Positions 14,940 through 22,902 of a stretch of DNA of 26,194 bases are shown piece after piece. Below the pieces are notes generated by a model, which saw only the letters and a list, made by a program, of their open reading frames with translations, was not told the DNA's origin and did no database searches. Both the position numbers and the translations under genes were made by a program. The stretch comes from Thiohalocapsa sp. (GTDB lineage Bacteria > Pseudomonadota > Gammaproteobacteria > Chromatiales > Chromatiaceae), in the NCBI RefSeq assembly GCF_019695415.1, contig NZ_JAIFKJ010000661.1, forward strand, positions 1-26,194, written 5' to 3'. Within the stretch, counting starts at the first letter, position 1, and the number at the start of each line of letters is the position of its first letter.

Positions 14940-15599
14940 ATGTTCACGGGCCTGATCCAAGCCATTGGCGAGGTCGAGCGTCTTGCGCCTGTGGGCGGCG
15001 ACATGCGGATCAGCGTGCGCGCTGGGAAGCTGGACCTGGCCCGGGTGAGTCTGGGTGACAGCATCGCCGTCAACGGTGTTTGCCTGACGGCCGTGGAGCT
15101 GGATGACGGCCGATTCTCTGCCGATGTGTCGCGTGAGACGCTCGCCAATACCACGCTTGGCGGCCTCGGCAGCGGGGCGCGGGTCAATCTGGAGACGGCG
15201 CTGACGCTGTCCACGCCGCTGGGCGGGCATCTGGTCAGCGGACATGTGGATGGCGTTGGTCAGGTGCTGGAAATGCGTGAAGATGGCCGCTCCTGGCGGC
15301 TGCAGATCCACGCGCCCGGCGAGCTCGCCCGCTACATCGCGCATAAGGGGTCTATCTGCGTGGACGGCACCAGCCTGACGGTCAACCGCGTGGTCGGCGC
15401 CGTGTTCGACCTCAACATCGTGCCCCATACTCTAGAAGAGACCATTATCGGCGATTACCACGCGGGCACCCGAGTCAACCTGGAGGTAGACCTGCTTGCC
15501 CGATACCTGGAGCGCCTGCTGCTCGGCGACCACGCGGCGGAGGCCGGCACCGATGCCATCACGGTGGAGTTCTTGCGCCGGCACGGCTTCGCAAGCTGA
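14940..15599 (+). CDS. ribE: Riboflavin synthase, alpha subunit
   Basis: The enzyme dismutates two 6,7-dimethyl-8-ribityllumazine molecules to riboflavin plus the pyrimidinedione precursor. The 219-residue product starts with the diagnostic MFTGLIQAIGEVE and contains two lumazine-binding repeats. Repeat 1 has DSIAVNGVCLTAVEL and TPLGGHLVSGHVDGVG. Repeat 2 has KGSICVDGTSLTVNRV and FDLNIVPHTLEET. E. coli RibE has 213 residues. The ATG has only a distant GGAG (14921-14924) upstream. ribD, often directly upstream in this operon, is not here; lolA occupies the place. No FMN riboswitch is recognisable in the leader. Named ribE here; some organisms use ribC. Confidence 0.96.
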   Translation: MFTGLIQAIGEVERLAPVGGDMRISVRAGKLDLARVSLGDSIAVNGVCLTAVELDDGRFSADVSRETLANTTLGGLGSGARVNLETALTLSTPLGGHLVSGHVDGVGQVLEMREDGRSWRLQIHAPGELARYIAHKGSICVDGTSLTVNRVVGAVFDLNIVPHTLEETIIGDYHAGTRVNLEVDLLARYLERLLLGDHAAEAGTDAITVEFLRRHGFAS

Positions 15600-15621
15600 C
15601 CGCTGATCGCTCATGCTTGCG
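15590..15621 (+). other. Stem-loop spanning the ribE stop codon
   Basis: CGCAAGC (15590-15596) at the end of ribE pairs with GCTTGCG (15615-15621), enclosing the TGA in an 18-nt loop. It heads a 198-nt gap before ribBX that also contains a GC-rich repeat around 15667-15681. A role in attenuation or mRNA stability is possible. I found no riboswitch consensus. Confidence 0.3.
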
Positions 15622-15797
15622 GCGCGAAGGCCGATGTCCCCGCTGCGCAGACCTCGCGAGCGCCGGCGGGCCCATCGGGCCGCGCGGGTGCCACCTGCCA
15701 CGCCACCAAGCTGGGGCCATGACGCAGACTCCGCGCTCTGGTACCCTGTCCGGCTGTTTTGACGTCTCTCCCGCGCGCCGTCTTTCCCCGCCAGCTC

Positions 15798-16910
15798 ATG
15801 CCGCTGCATTCCACCGAAGAAATCATCAGTGACCTTCGCGCCGGCCGAATGGTCGTCATCATGGACGATGAAGACCGGGAGAACGAGGGCGATCTCCTGA
15901 TCGCCGCAGACTGCGTCACGCCGGAAACCATCAATTTCATGGCCAAGTACGGCCGGGGGCTGATCTGTCTGACCCTGACCAAGGCCCGCTGCGAGCGGTT
16001 GCACCTGCCACTCATGGTGAATGCCAACAATGCACCGCACTCGACGGCCTTCACCGTTTCCATCGAGGCTGCCCGCGGCGTCACGACCGGGATTTCCGCG
16101 GCGGACCGCGCCCAGACCATCCGCGCCGCCGTGGCACCGGACGCGACGGCAACGGACCTCGTGCAGCCGGGACACGTCTTTCCGCTCATGGCCCAGCCGG
16201 GAGGTGTGCTGGTTCGGGCCGGGCATACAGAGGCGGGCTGTGATCTGGCGCGGCTGGCGGGGTTCGAGCCGGCTGCGGTCATCGTTGAGGTGCTCAACGA
16301 AGACGGCACCATGGCGCGGCGGGCGGATCTGGAGGCCTTTGCCGCTGAGCACGGGCTCAAGGTCGGCACCATCGCCGACCTGATCCACTATCGTGTCGCC
16401 AACGAGAAGGCCGTGATGCCAGAGGAGCGCTGCGACTTGTCGACAGAGTTTGGCAAGTTCCGCGTCACCGCCTACCGTGACACCATCGAGGGAGAAGTGC
16501 ATCTGGCGCTGGTGATGGGCGATATTTCGCCGGAGCGGCCGACGCTGGTGCGGGTTCACTTGCAGAACACGCTCTGCGACCTGTTCGGGGGCGATCACTC
16601 AGCCTGCGGGTGGCCCCTCAAGGATGTGATGCAGCAGATTTCCGCGGCGGGCGAGGGCGTGATCGTCGTATTGCGCAACCGCGACCGGTCTGATGACGTG
16701 CTGAGTAAGGTCCGGCAACTGTGCAACCTCAAGCGTGAAGATCAGGCGCCGCCTCCGCGCACAGACCGCAGCGAGCTGCGGACCTATGGCATCGGCGCGC
16801 AGATTCTCGCCGACCTCGGGGTGCGCAGAATGCGGGTCATGAGTGCGCCCAAGGCCATGCACGGCATTTCTGGGTTCGACCTCGAAGTCGTGGAGTACGT
16901 GGGCAGCTGA
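15798..16910 (+). CDS. ribBX: DHBP synthase fused to degenerate GTP cyclohydrolase II (RibBX)
   Basis: The N-terminal domain (about 1-205) is 3,4-dihydroxy-2-butanone-4-phosphate synthase, which makes the four-carbon riboflavin precursor from ribulose 5-phosphate. It has the acidic motif DDEDRENEGDL (23-33) and complete later motifs (RAGHTEAGCDLARLAG). The C-terminal domain aligns with GTP cyclohydrolase II but has lost the zinc-binding cysteines: the usual C...C-x-C positions read Asn257, Ser268 and Cys270. It is therefore unlikely to hydrolyse GTP, and a separate RibA is expected elsewhere. Such RibB-RibX hybrids are a described proteobacterial variant. The product has 370 residues. I chose the ATG at 15798 (MPLHSTEEII) as the family start, although no ribosome site is visible. 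Confidence 0.9.
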   Translation: MPLHSTEEIISDLRAGRMVVIMDDEDRENEGDLLIAADCVTPETINFMAKYGRGLICLTLTKARCERLHLPLMVNANNAPHSTAFTVSIEAARGVTTGISAADRAQTIRAAVAPDATATDLVQPGHVFPLMAQPGGVLVRAGHTEAGCDLARLAGFEPAAVIVEVLNEDGTMARRADLEAFAAEHGLKVGTIADLIHYRVANEKAVMPEERCDLSTEFGKFRVTAYRDTIEGEVHLALVMGDISPERPTLVRVHLQNTLCDLFGGDHSACGWPLKDVMQQISAAGEGVIVVLRNRDRSDDVLSKVRQLCNLKREDQAPPPRTDRSELRTYGIGAQILADLGVRRMRVMSAPKAMHGISGFDLEVVEYVGS

Positions 16911-16918
16911 CCCTACCC

Positions 16919-17024
16919 GTGGGAGTAGCGTCCCCGCCGCGAACAGCTGACAGCTTGGGGCGAGCGTGGCGACTCCGCCGCGATAATCCAGGCGCATCAG
17001 TGAGAGCGGCGACTCCGCCGTGAT
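16919..17024 (+). repeat. Three-unit REP-like palindromic repeat array
   Basis: Three related units lie between ribBX and ribH: 16919-16942, 16957-16984 and 17000-17024. Units 2 and 3 share GGCGACTCCGCCG followed by CGAT or TGAT, folding as CGGCG-ACTC-CGCCG type hairpins. Unit 1 begins GTGGGAG and ends CCGCCGCGA. The layout, GTGRGAG-like head plus imperfect palindrome plus CGCGAT-like tail, resembles REP elements of Pseudomonas and Xanthomonas that are mobilised by RAYT transposases. No RAYT gene is in the window. Confidence 0.55.
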
Positions 17025-17051
17025 CACAGCAATCAATTTCGGTGACAGACC

Positions 17052-17519
17052 ATGATCAAGACCATCGAAGGCGCCATGCGTGCGGACCAGGGACGCTTCT
17101 GTTTGGTAGTGTCGCGCTGGAACAGCTACATCGTCGAGAGCCTGGAGAAGGGCGCCGTCGACACCCTGCTGCGCCACGGCGCTGATGAGGCCAATCTCAC
17201 CATCGTGCGGGTCCCAGGTGCTTTCGAGATGCCCATCACCATCGAGCGCATCGCGGCGAAGGGCGGCTTCGACGCCATCATCGCGCTGGGTGCTGTCATT
17301 CGGGGTGGTACGCCGCACTTCGAATACGTCGCCGGTGAATGCGTCAAGGGCATCGCCCAGGTGAGCCTGCAGCATGCGGTGCCCGTGGCCTTCGGTGTGC
17401 TCACGGTGGACAGCATCGAGCAAGCCATCGAGCGTGCTGGCACCAAGGCCGGTAACAAGGGTGCGGAGGCAGCGATGTCAGCCCTCGAGATGGTCGATCT
17501 GCTGCGGCAGCTCGATTAA
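17052..17519 (+). CDS. ribH: 6,7-dimethyl-8-ribityllumazine synthase
   Basis: RibH condenses the RibB product with 5-amino-6-ribitylaminouracil to give the substrate of riboflavin synthase, and usually forms an icosahedral shell. The 155-residue product has the family motifs SRWNSYIVE (21-29), VRVPGAFEMP (52-61), ALGAVIRGGTPHFEYV (78-93) with the catalytic His89, and FGVLTVDSIEQAIERAGTKAGNKG. GGTGA at 17041-17045 lies 6 nt before the ATG. The nusB ATG directly follows the TAA, so the two are co-translated. The REP-like array directly upstream may affect readthrough from ribBX. Confidence 0.97.
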   Translation: MIKTIEGAMRADQGRFCLVVSRWNSYIVESLEKGAVDTLLRHGADEANLTIVRVPGAFEMPITIERIAAKGGFDAIIALGAVIRGGTPHFEYVAGECVKGIAQVSLQHAVPVAFGVLTVDSIEQAIERAGTKAGNKGAEAAMSALEMVDLLRQLD

Positions 17520-17999
17520 ATGGCCGGTCCACGGAGCGAAGCCCGTCGTTACGCGCTGTTGGCGCTTTATCAGTGGCAGCTCAGCATGCAGGACCCGGCG
17601 GAAGTCGTGCGTCATTTTCTGGATGATCCCGCCTGGGCCGCTGCCGTCGCCGAAAACCTGCTGGGCGAATCCACCGACGGCGACACGGTGGTGCCCGTGC
17701 GCTACGACGCACAACTCTTCAGCGAGCTAGTGCGCGGTGCCGCTGACCAGGCGGATGCCATCGACGACGCGCTGCGCCCGCTGCTGGACCGCGCCGTCAC
17801 CAGTCTGGACCCGGTTGAGCGAAATATCCTCCGCATTGGTGCTTACGAGCTCCTGTACTCGCCGCAGCTGCCGGTGGGCGTCATCATCAACGAGGCGGTT
17901 AACCTCGCCAAGGAGTTCGGCGCCACCGACGGCCACCGTTATATCAACGGCGTGCTGGACAAGCTCGCCCGCGGCGTGCGCGGCGGCGCCGGTCGCTGA
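17520..17999 (+). CDS. nusB: Transcription antitermination factor NusB
   Basis: NusB with NusE (S10) binds boxA RNA and supports antitermination of rRNA operons. The 159-residue all-helical product has RSEARRYALLALYQWQLS at the N-terminus, as in the RNA-binding face of the family. The C-terminal core includes LDPVERNILRIGAYELLY and VGVIINEAVNLAKEFGATDGHRYINGVLDKLAR. The start codon touches the ribH stop with no spacer. The ribH-nusB-thiL-pgpA order is widely conserved in gammaproteobacteria. Confidence 0.96.
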   Translation: MAGPRSEARRYALLALYQWQLSMQDPAEVVRHFLDDPAWAAAVAENLLGESTDGDTVVPVRYDAQLFSELVRGAADQADAIDDALRPLLDRAVTSLDPVERNILRIGAYELLYSPQLPVGVIINEAVNLAKEFGATDGHRYINGVLDKLARGVRGGAGR

Positions 18000-18034
18000 G
18001 CACGCAACGCGCTGCTCTGGTCGAGGTCGCACGG

Positions 18035-18994
18035 GTGTCAGAGTTCGATCTGATTCGCCGCCATCTCACAGGGGTCGGTGCCGGGCGCGACGACGTCCTG
18101 GTGGATGTCGGCGACGATTGCGCCCTGTTGCGGGTCCCCCCGGGGCGGGAGCTGGCGGTCGGCATCGACACCTTGGTCGCCGGGGTGCACTTTTTGCCGG
18201 ACTGCGACCCGGCAGCCCTGGGCTGGAAGTCTCTGGCCGTGAACCTGAGCGACCTCGCCGCCGTCGGCGCCGAGCCCGCGTGGGCGACGCTGGCGCTGAC
18301 CCTGCCGGAGGCGGATGCCGGGTGGGTTGCGGCCTTCGCCCGCGGCTTCGGGGAGCTGGCAGCGGCGGAAGACGTGCGCCTCGTGGGCGGCGACCTCACG
18401 CGCGGGCCACTCACCATCACCGTGCAGGCGCATGGGCTCGTGCCCGCCGATCATGCCCTGCGCCGGAGCGGGGCGCGTCCCGGGGACCTGATTTGCGTCA
18501 GTGGCGCCCTCGGCGATGCGGGGCTCGCGTTGCGGCACCTGTCGGCTGGCGAGCCGGTGGACGATTACCTGCGTCGGCGGTTGGAACGGCCGACGCCGCG
18601 CGTCGCCCTAGGCGAGATGCTTCGCGATATAGCCACGTCCGCCATCGACCTCTCAGACGGCCTGATCGCAGACCTCGGCCATGTGCTTGCTGCCAGTGGC
18701 TGCGCCGCGCGGTTGGATCTCGAGCGCGTACCCATGGCGGACCAGGTGGCGGCCGTGGTAGCGGAGCGGGACGACTGGGCGCTGCCTCTGGCCTCAGGCG
18801 ATGACTACGAGCTTTGCTTCACGCTGCCCCGCGCGGCAGCGTGCCGGCTGCCGGTGCTGGGGGCGGCCGCCGGGTGTCCGCTCACCATCATAGGGGACAT
18901 CGAGGCCGGCAGCGGTCTGCGCTGTGTGCGTGCGAACGGTAGCCTCTGGCGCCCCAGCGGCGGCGGCTACGATCATTTCCGCCGCGACGACTGA
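18035..18994 (+). CDS. thiL: Thiamine-monophosphate kinase
   Basis: ThiL phosphorylates thiamine monophosphate with ATP to give the active cofactor thiamine diphosphate. The 319-residue product has the AIR-synthase/PurM-like motifs: DVGDDCALL (24-32), GIDTLVAGVHF, KSLAVNLSDLAAVGAEPAWA, VGGDLTRGP, ATSAIDLSDGLIADLGH and ASGDDYELCF. GTG at 18035 starts the family-typical MSEFDLI and has GAGGT (18023-18027) 7 nt upstream. It lies 35 nt after nusB. Two thiamine-diphosphate-dependent transketolase subunits are encoded later in the window, but that link is only circumstantial. Confidence 0.96.
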   Translation: MSEFDLIRRHLTGVGAGRDDVLVDVGDDCALLRVPPGRELAVGIDTLVAGVHFLPDCDPAALGWKSLAVNLSDLAAVGAEPAWATLALTLPEADAGWVAAFARGFGELAAAEDVRLVGGDLTRGPLTITVQAHGLVPADHALRRSGARPGDLICVSGALGDAGLALRHLSAGEPVDDYLRRRLERPTPRVALGEMLRDIATSAIDLSDGLIADLGHVLAASGCAARLDLERVPMADQVAAVVAERDDWALPLASGDDYELCFTLPRAAACRLPVLGAAAGCPLTIIGDIEAGSGLRCVRANGSLWRPSGGGYDHFRRDD

Positions 18995-19134
18995 GCTTGG
19001 CCAACCTGGAGCGCGTGCCGCCGACGGCGGCGCGCACACCGCGCCGGGACCCAAGCGGCACTCCTATGCGACAATCGCAGCGCTTTTCTGCTTTCCCTTG
19101 ATTCCGATCATTGTTGTGAGATAAGGAGCCTTCG

Positions 19135-19653
19135 ATGAACGCATCTGCCGAGACCACGGCCCCCTCTTTTAACACGTCCGATCCCAAGCATCTGCTCGCC
19201 TTCGCCGGCGGCGCCGGGCTTGCACCCAAGGCCCCGGGTACCGTGGGTACCCTCGTGGGGGTTGTGCTCTATTTCGTGCTGTCCATGTTGCCGGTGGCGC
19301 TGTATGTGCTCGTCGTCGCCGGTCTGTTTGCAGCCGGCGTCTGGGCCGTCGGCAGCGTCGCCGAGGAAATGGGTGCCGATGATCCGCCGGCCATCGTCTG
19401 GGACGAGGTCGTCGGGTTTCTGATCGCGATGATCGCCGCCCCTGCCGGCATCATGTGGGTCATCGCGGGCTTCGCGCTTTTCCGCGCCTTCGATATCGCC
19501 AAACCCTGGCCCATCGCGAGCTTCGACGGACAGGTCAAGGGAGGCGTCGGCATCATGCTCGATGATCTCATCGCAGGCGTGTACACCTGGGTCATCCTGC
19601 ACATTCTGTGGATGATGGTTGAAGCCTCACTGCGAGGTGCCGGTGCCCACTGA
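19135..19653 (+). CDS. pgpA: Phosphatidylglycerophosphatase A
   Basis: PgpA dephosphorylates phosphatidylglycerol phosphate at the inner membrane. The 172-residue product shows the family hallmarks GAGLAPKAPGTVGTLVGV (26-43), VWDEVVGF (88-95) and a C-terminal FRAFDIAKPWPI and GGVGIMLDDLIAGVY (136-150). Hydrophobic segments lie at about 37-65, 92-118 and 147-165. AAGGAG (19123-19128) lies 6 nt before the ATG. A GC inverted repeat near 19011-19031 occupies the 140-nt gap after thiL. parC follows after 72 nt on the same strand. Confidence 0.94.
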   Translation: MNASAETTAPSFNTSDPKHLLAFAGGAGLAPKAPGTVGTLVGVVLYFVLSMLPVALYVLVVAGLFAAGVWAVGSVAEEMGADDPPAIVWDEVVGFLIAMIAAPAGIMWVIAGFALFRAFDIAKPWPIASFDGQVKGGVGIMLDDLIAGVYTWVILHILWMMVEASLRGAGAH

Positions 19654-19725
19654 CGGCAGGCGTTGCGTCGCGCAGGCCAGGCAAGGCGCCTGTGCGGCTC
19701 TGCAGGGCAGCCGAGCTAGCTGCAG

Positions 19726-21975
19726 ATGAGTGATCTGACTGCACCCAATCCGGAGGGGCTGGAGCGCCTTCCGCTACATCTCTTCAGTGAGCGGGCGTAC
19801 CTGGACTATTCCATGTACGTCATCCTCGACCGTGCTTTGCCGCATGTCGGGGACGGTTTGAAGCCCGTGCAGCGGCGCATTCTCTATGCCATGTCGGACC
19901 TCGGTCTGTCCGCCACGGCCAAGTTCAAGAAGTCCGCGCGCACCGTCGGCGACGTGCTCGGCAAATTCCACCCGCACGGCGATTCGGCCTGCTACGAGGC
20001 CATGGTGCTGATGGCGCAGTCCTTCAGCTACCGCTACCCGCTCGTCGATGGTCAGGGCAACTGGGGCTCCGCGGACGACCCCAAGTCCTTTGCGGCTATG
20101 CGCTACACCGAGGCGCGGCTGGCCCGCTACGCCGAGGTGCTGCTGACCGAGGTGGGGCAGGGCACCGTCGACTGGCAGCCCAATTTCGACGGCACCCTGG
20201 AAGAGCCCAAGCTCCTGCCGGCGCGACTGCCCAATCTGCTTCTGAACGGTGCGGCCGGCATCGCCGTTGGCATGGCGACAGACATCCCATCGCACAACCT
20301 GCGCGAAGTCGCCCGAGCCTGCGTCCACCTGCTGCGCCATCCGGATGCCGGCGTGGTGGAACTGATGGCGCATGTGCCGGGGCCCGACCTGCCGACGGCC
20401 GGCGAGATCGTCACACCCCGTGACGAGCTGCGGCGCATGTACGAGACCGGTCAGGGCGGCATCAAGCAACGCGCCCGCTGGAGCTTGGAGCAAGGCGAGA
20501 TCGTTATCACGGCCTTGCCTTACCAAGTGTCAGGCAACCGCATCATGGAGCAGATCGCGGGCCAGATGCAGGCCAAGAAGCTGCCGATGATCGAAGATCT
20601 GCGCGACGAGTCGGACCACGAATGCCCGACGCGCTTCGTCATCGTGCCCCGCTCGAACCGGGTCGATGTGCCGCGCCTCATGTCCCACCTGTTCGCCACC
20701 ACGGACCTGGAAAAGGGCTATCGGGTGAACCTCAACATGATCGCCATGGACGGTCGCCCGCGGGTCATGAATCTGCGGGAGATCCTGAGCGAATGGCTGG
20801 ACTACCGCCGCGCCACTGTCCGCCGGCGTCTGCAGCATCGTCTCGACAAGGTTCTGGAGCGCCTGCACCTGTTGGAAGGCCTCCTAGTCGCCTTGCTGAA
20901 CATCGACGAGGTGATCCGCATCATCCGCACCGAGGACGAGCCGAAGCCCGTGCTGATGGCGCGTTTCGAGCTCTCCGACGCCCAGGCCGAGTACGTGCTG
21001 AACACCCGGCTGCGGCAGTTGGCCCGGCTGGAGGAGCTCAAGATCCGCGGCGAGCAGGAAGCGCTCCAGGCCGAGCGTGACCACCTTCAGGCGACCCTCG
21101 GCGACGCCGATAAGCTGCGGGATTTGATCATTCAAGAAATCGAGCAGGATGCCGAGACCTACGGCGACGATCGCCGCTCGCCGCTGGTGCAGCGTGAGAG
21201 TGCGCAGGCCCTGAACGACACTGAGCTCAGCCCAAGCGAGCCCGTGACCGTGATCCTGTCACAGAAGGGTTGGGTGCGCTCGGCCAAGGGGCACGAGATC
21301 GATCCGACATCCCTGGGCTATAAGTCCGGAGATGCCTTTCTTGATGCGGCACGACTGCGGAGCAATCAATCAGCTGTCTTCCTCGATTCCACCGGCCGCA
21401 GCTATTCGCTGCCGGCCAACACGCTGCCGTCGGCCCGCGGCCAAGGCGAGCCCCTCACCGGTCGCCTCGAGCCACCGCCCGGCGCGAGCTTTGTCGCGGT
21501 GCTCGGCGGCGACCCGGATGGCCGCTGGCTCTTGGCCTCTGATGCGGGCTACGGTTTCGTCTGCACCTTGTCCGACCTTCAGGCCAAAGCCAGAGCGGGT
21601 AAGGCCGTGCTCACACTGCCTAGCGGAGCGCGAGTGCTGGGGCCGGTGCAGGTGCCGGGGAGCAGCGCCGATCTTGTCGTGGCCGCGACGAGCAGCGGCC
21701 ACCTGCTGGCCTTCCCTTGCTCGGAGCTCCCGGAGTTAAACCGGGGGAAGGGCAATAAGATCATCGGCATACCCTCAGCACGTGCGCAGGCACGCGAGGA
21801 AATCGTCGTCGCCATCGTGGTGCTTCCGGCCGGAGCGAGCCTCGCCGTATTGTCGGGCAAACGCACATTGACGCTGAAGCCGGACGACTTGCAGCACTAT
21901 GTTGGAGAGCGCGGCCGCCGTGGCGGGATGCTGCCACGCGGCTTTCAGCGCGTGGACGGGCTCAGGGCCGCATAA
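19726..21975 (+). CDS. parC: DNA topoisomerase IV subunit A
   Basis: ParC is the DNA-cleaving subunit of topoisomerase IV, which decatenates daughter chromosomes with ParE. The 749-residue product (E. coli ParC 752) has the winged-helix cleavage domain with catalytic Tyr127 in AAMRYTEARL. The quinolone-resistance region HPHGDSACYEAMV has Ser87 and Glu91 as in sensitive E. coli. A coiled-coil tower lies around 360-470 and a C-terminal beta-pinwheel from about 500. The degenerate pinwheel and the LPLHLFSERAYLDYSMYVI start favour ParC over GyrA. The ATG lacks a strong ribosome site. parE is not in the window. ParC interacts with FtsK in E. coli, also encoded here. Confidence 0.96.
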   Translation: MSDLTAPNPEGLERLPLHLFSERAYLDYSMYVILDRALPHVGDGLKPVQRRILYAMSDLGLSATAKFKKSARTVGDVLGKFHPHGDSACYEAMVLMAQSFSYRYPLVDGQGNWGSADDPKSFAAMRYTEARLARYAEVLLTEVGQGTVDWQPNFDGTLEEPKLLPARLPNLLLNGAAGIAVGMATDIPSHNLREVARACVHLLRHPDAGVVELMAHVPGPDLPTAGEIVTPRDELRRMYETGQGGIKQRARWSLEQGEIVITALPYQVSGNRIMEQIAGQMQAKKLPMIEDLRDESDHECPTRFVIVPRSNRVDVPRLMSHLFATTDLEKGYRVNLNMIAMDGRPRVMNLREILSEWLDYRRATVRRRLQHRLDKVLERLHLLEGLLVALLNIDEVIRIIRTEDEPKPVLMARFELSDAQAEYVLNTRLRQLARLEELKIRGEQEALQAERDHLQATLGDADKLRDLIIQEIEQDAETYGDDRRSPLVQRESAQALNDTELSPSEPVTVILSQKGWVRSAKGHEIDPTSLGYKSGDAFLDAARLRSNQSAVFLDSTGRSYSLPANTLPSARGQGEPLTGRLEPPPGASFVAVLGGDPDGRWLLASDAGYGFVCTLSDLQAKARAGKAVLTLPSGARVLGPVQVPGSSADLVVAATSSGHLLAFPCSELPELNRGKGNKIIGIPSARAQAREEIVVAIVVLPAGASLAVLSGKRTLTLKPDDLQHYVGERGRRGGMLPRGFQRVDGLRAA

Positions 21976-22003
21976 GCGCCAACCCTTGGCTTGGGCTTGG
22001 CGC
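21976..22003 (+). terminator. Stem-loop directly after parC
   Basis: GCGCCAACCC (21976-21985) pairs with GGG (21993-21995) and TTGGCGC (21997-22003), with one bulged C and a 7-nt loop. It starts at the first base after the parC TAA. No T-run follows. It probably marks the end of the parC transcript, by termination or 3'-end protection. Confidence 0.5.
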
Positions 22004-22142
22004 GCTCAAGGAGGTACCGACTTACTGGCCATCCCGGCCAAGAGTCCGAGGGCGGCGGGCCTGTTCGGATTCAAGCCCTTACGTGCTTGAACTGGCGGGA
22101 CATCCTGCCCCGCGCGCGAAAAGCCAAGACGCCGGCGTTTGC

Positions 22143-22640
22143 TTAAAGCTCCCCGTTGGCACCCGCCGTCATGATGGACTCGATCTTATCGCGCACCATC
22201 TCGGCTTTTTCCTGCAGCTCCGGAGAGAGGTTGGCGGTTGGGATGATCTTGCCGAGATCCAGCGTGACCAGCCAGGGCTTACCGTCGGCATCTTCAATGA
22301 GCGTGATGCGGCATGGCAGGTATGCCGAGAAGTCCGGGTTGAAGATGACCATCTCGTTGGCGATGCGCGCGTCGCAGAACTGGAAGATCTCGATGCGCTT
22401 GGTGTCGATGCCCATGGCTTCGAGCTCTTTGTAGAGCGGCAGGTGGGCCACGAGCTTGAAGTTCAGGGTATTGGCGCGGAGCTTCATGGAATCCACCGCG
22501 TCGTCCATGGAGACGTCATCCGCGAGCGGCATCTTGAGCACCGTGTCGCCAATTGAGATCCCTTCGGAGGCCGTGGCAGCGATGGGCGCACCCACCAAGG
22601 CGCACAGCAGGACAAGGATCAGCAGCACTTGATTACGCAT
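22143..22640 (-). CDS. Exported DUF302 family protein
   Basis: The 165-residue product has a signal peptide (about 1-25, ending AATA before SEG), so it is probably periplasmic. The rest is a DUF302 domain, with Cys89 (FQFCDARIANEMV) and Cys110 (FSAYLPCRITL) at the two positions where family members commonly have cysteines. The function of DUF302 is not established; members are frequent in sulfur-oxidising and metal-stressed bacteria, so a redox or ligand-binding role is conceivable. I chose the ATG at 22640 because it begins the signal peptide and has AGGAG about 11 nt upstream; the frame continues upstream without similarity. Cys13 in the signal peptide does not form a lipobox. It is divergent from larE. 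Confidence 0.85.
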   Translation of the reverse strand: MRNQVLLILVLLCALVGAPIAATASEGISIGDTVLKMPLADDVSMDDAVDSMKLRANTLNFKLVAHLPLYKELEAMGIDTKRIEIFQFCDARIANEMVIFNPDFSAYLPCRITLIEDADGKPWLVTLDLGKIIPTANLSPELQEKAEMVRDKIESIMTAGANGEL

Positions 22641-22785
22641 CGGAACGAGGTCTCCTCTGGAGTCACCGCCGAGGTGGGCTGTCCCGCATCCGCCGGCGGA
22701 GATTGTGTTGGTCTGTGCCGGGGAGCAGGCCCTGGCACACGTTGACTGAGCGAGCGCCGCCACGGGGCGCTGGCGTGCGGCTTAC

Positions 22786-22814
22786 ATTGTGACGAGTTGG
22801 CGCGCGTCTGCCAA
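22786..22814 (-). promoter_or_regulatory. Possible promoter of the DUF302 gene
   Basis: On the minus strand TTGGCA (22814-22809) and CACAAT (22791-22786) are 17 bp apart, matching consensus at 5 and 4 of 6 positions. Transcription from about 22779 would give a leader of roughly 140 nt. In the same gap CCCGGAC 22847-22853 pairs with GTCCGGG 22870-22876. Confidence 0.35.
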
Positions 22815-22896
22815 TTGCCGCTGATTCTATCACTGACGCGGGGCAGCCCGGACGCGTTGCCCGGCGCATGTCCGGGTGGGCTAGGACGGCATCCAC

Positions 22897-22902
22897 TATA
22901 CT
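22897..22902 (+). promoter_or_regulatory. Possible -10 element for larE
   Basis: TATACT lies 85 nt upstream of the larE start in otherwise GC-rich sequence, with no clear -35 hexamer. A 7-bp inverted repeat (22847-22853 with 22870-22876) lies just upstream and could be an operator. Both points are by eye only. Confidence 0.3.

Noticed and set aside
15600..15797. FMN riboswitch before ribBX
   Set aside because: The conserved RFN element segments are not recognisable in this gap or before ribE. Only short GC hairpins are present.
19960..20020. Quinolone-resistance substitution in parC
   Set aside because: Ser87 and Glu91 match the sensitive wild-type residues of E. coli ParC.
22593..22640. 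Lipobox in the DUF302 signal peptide
   Set aside because: Cys13 is preceded by Leu-Leu rather than a Gly/Ala/Ser at the -1 position, so an ordinary signal peptide is more likely.
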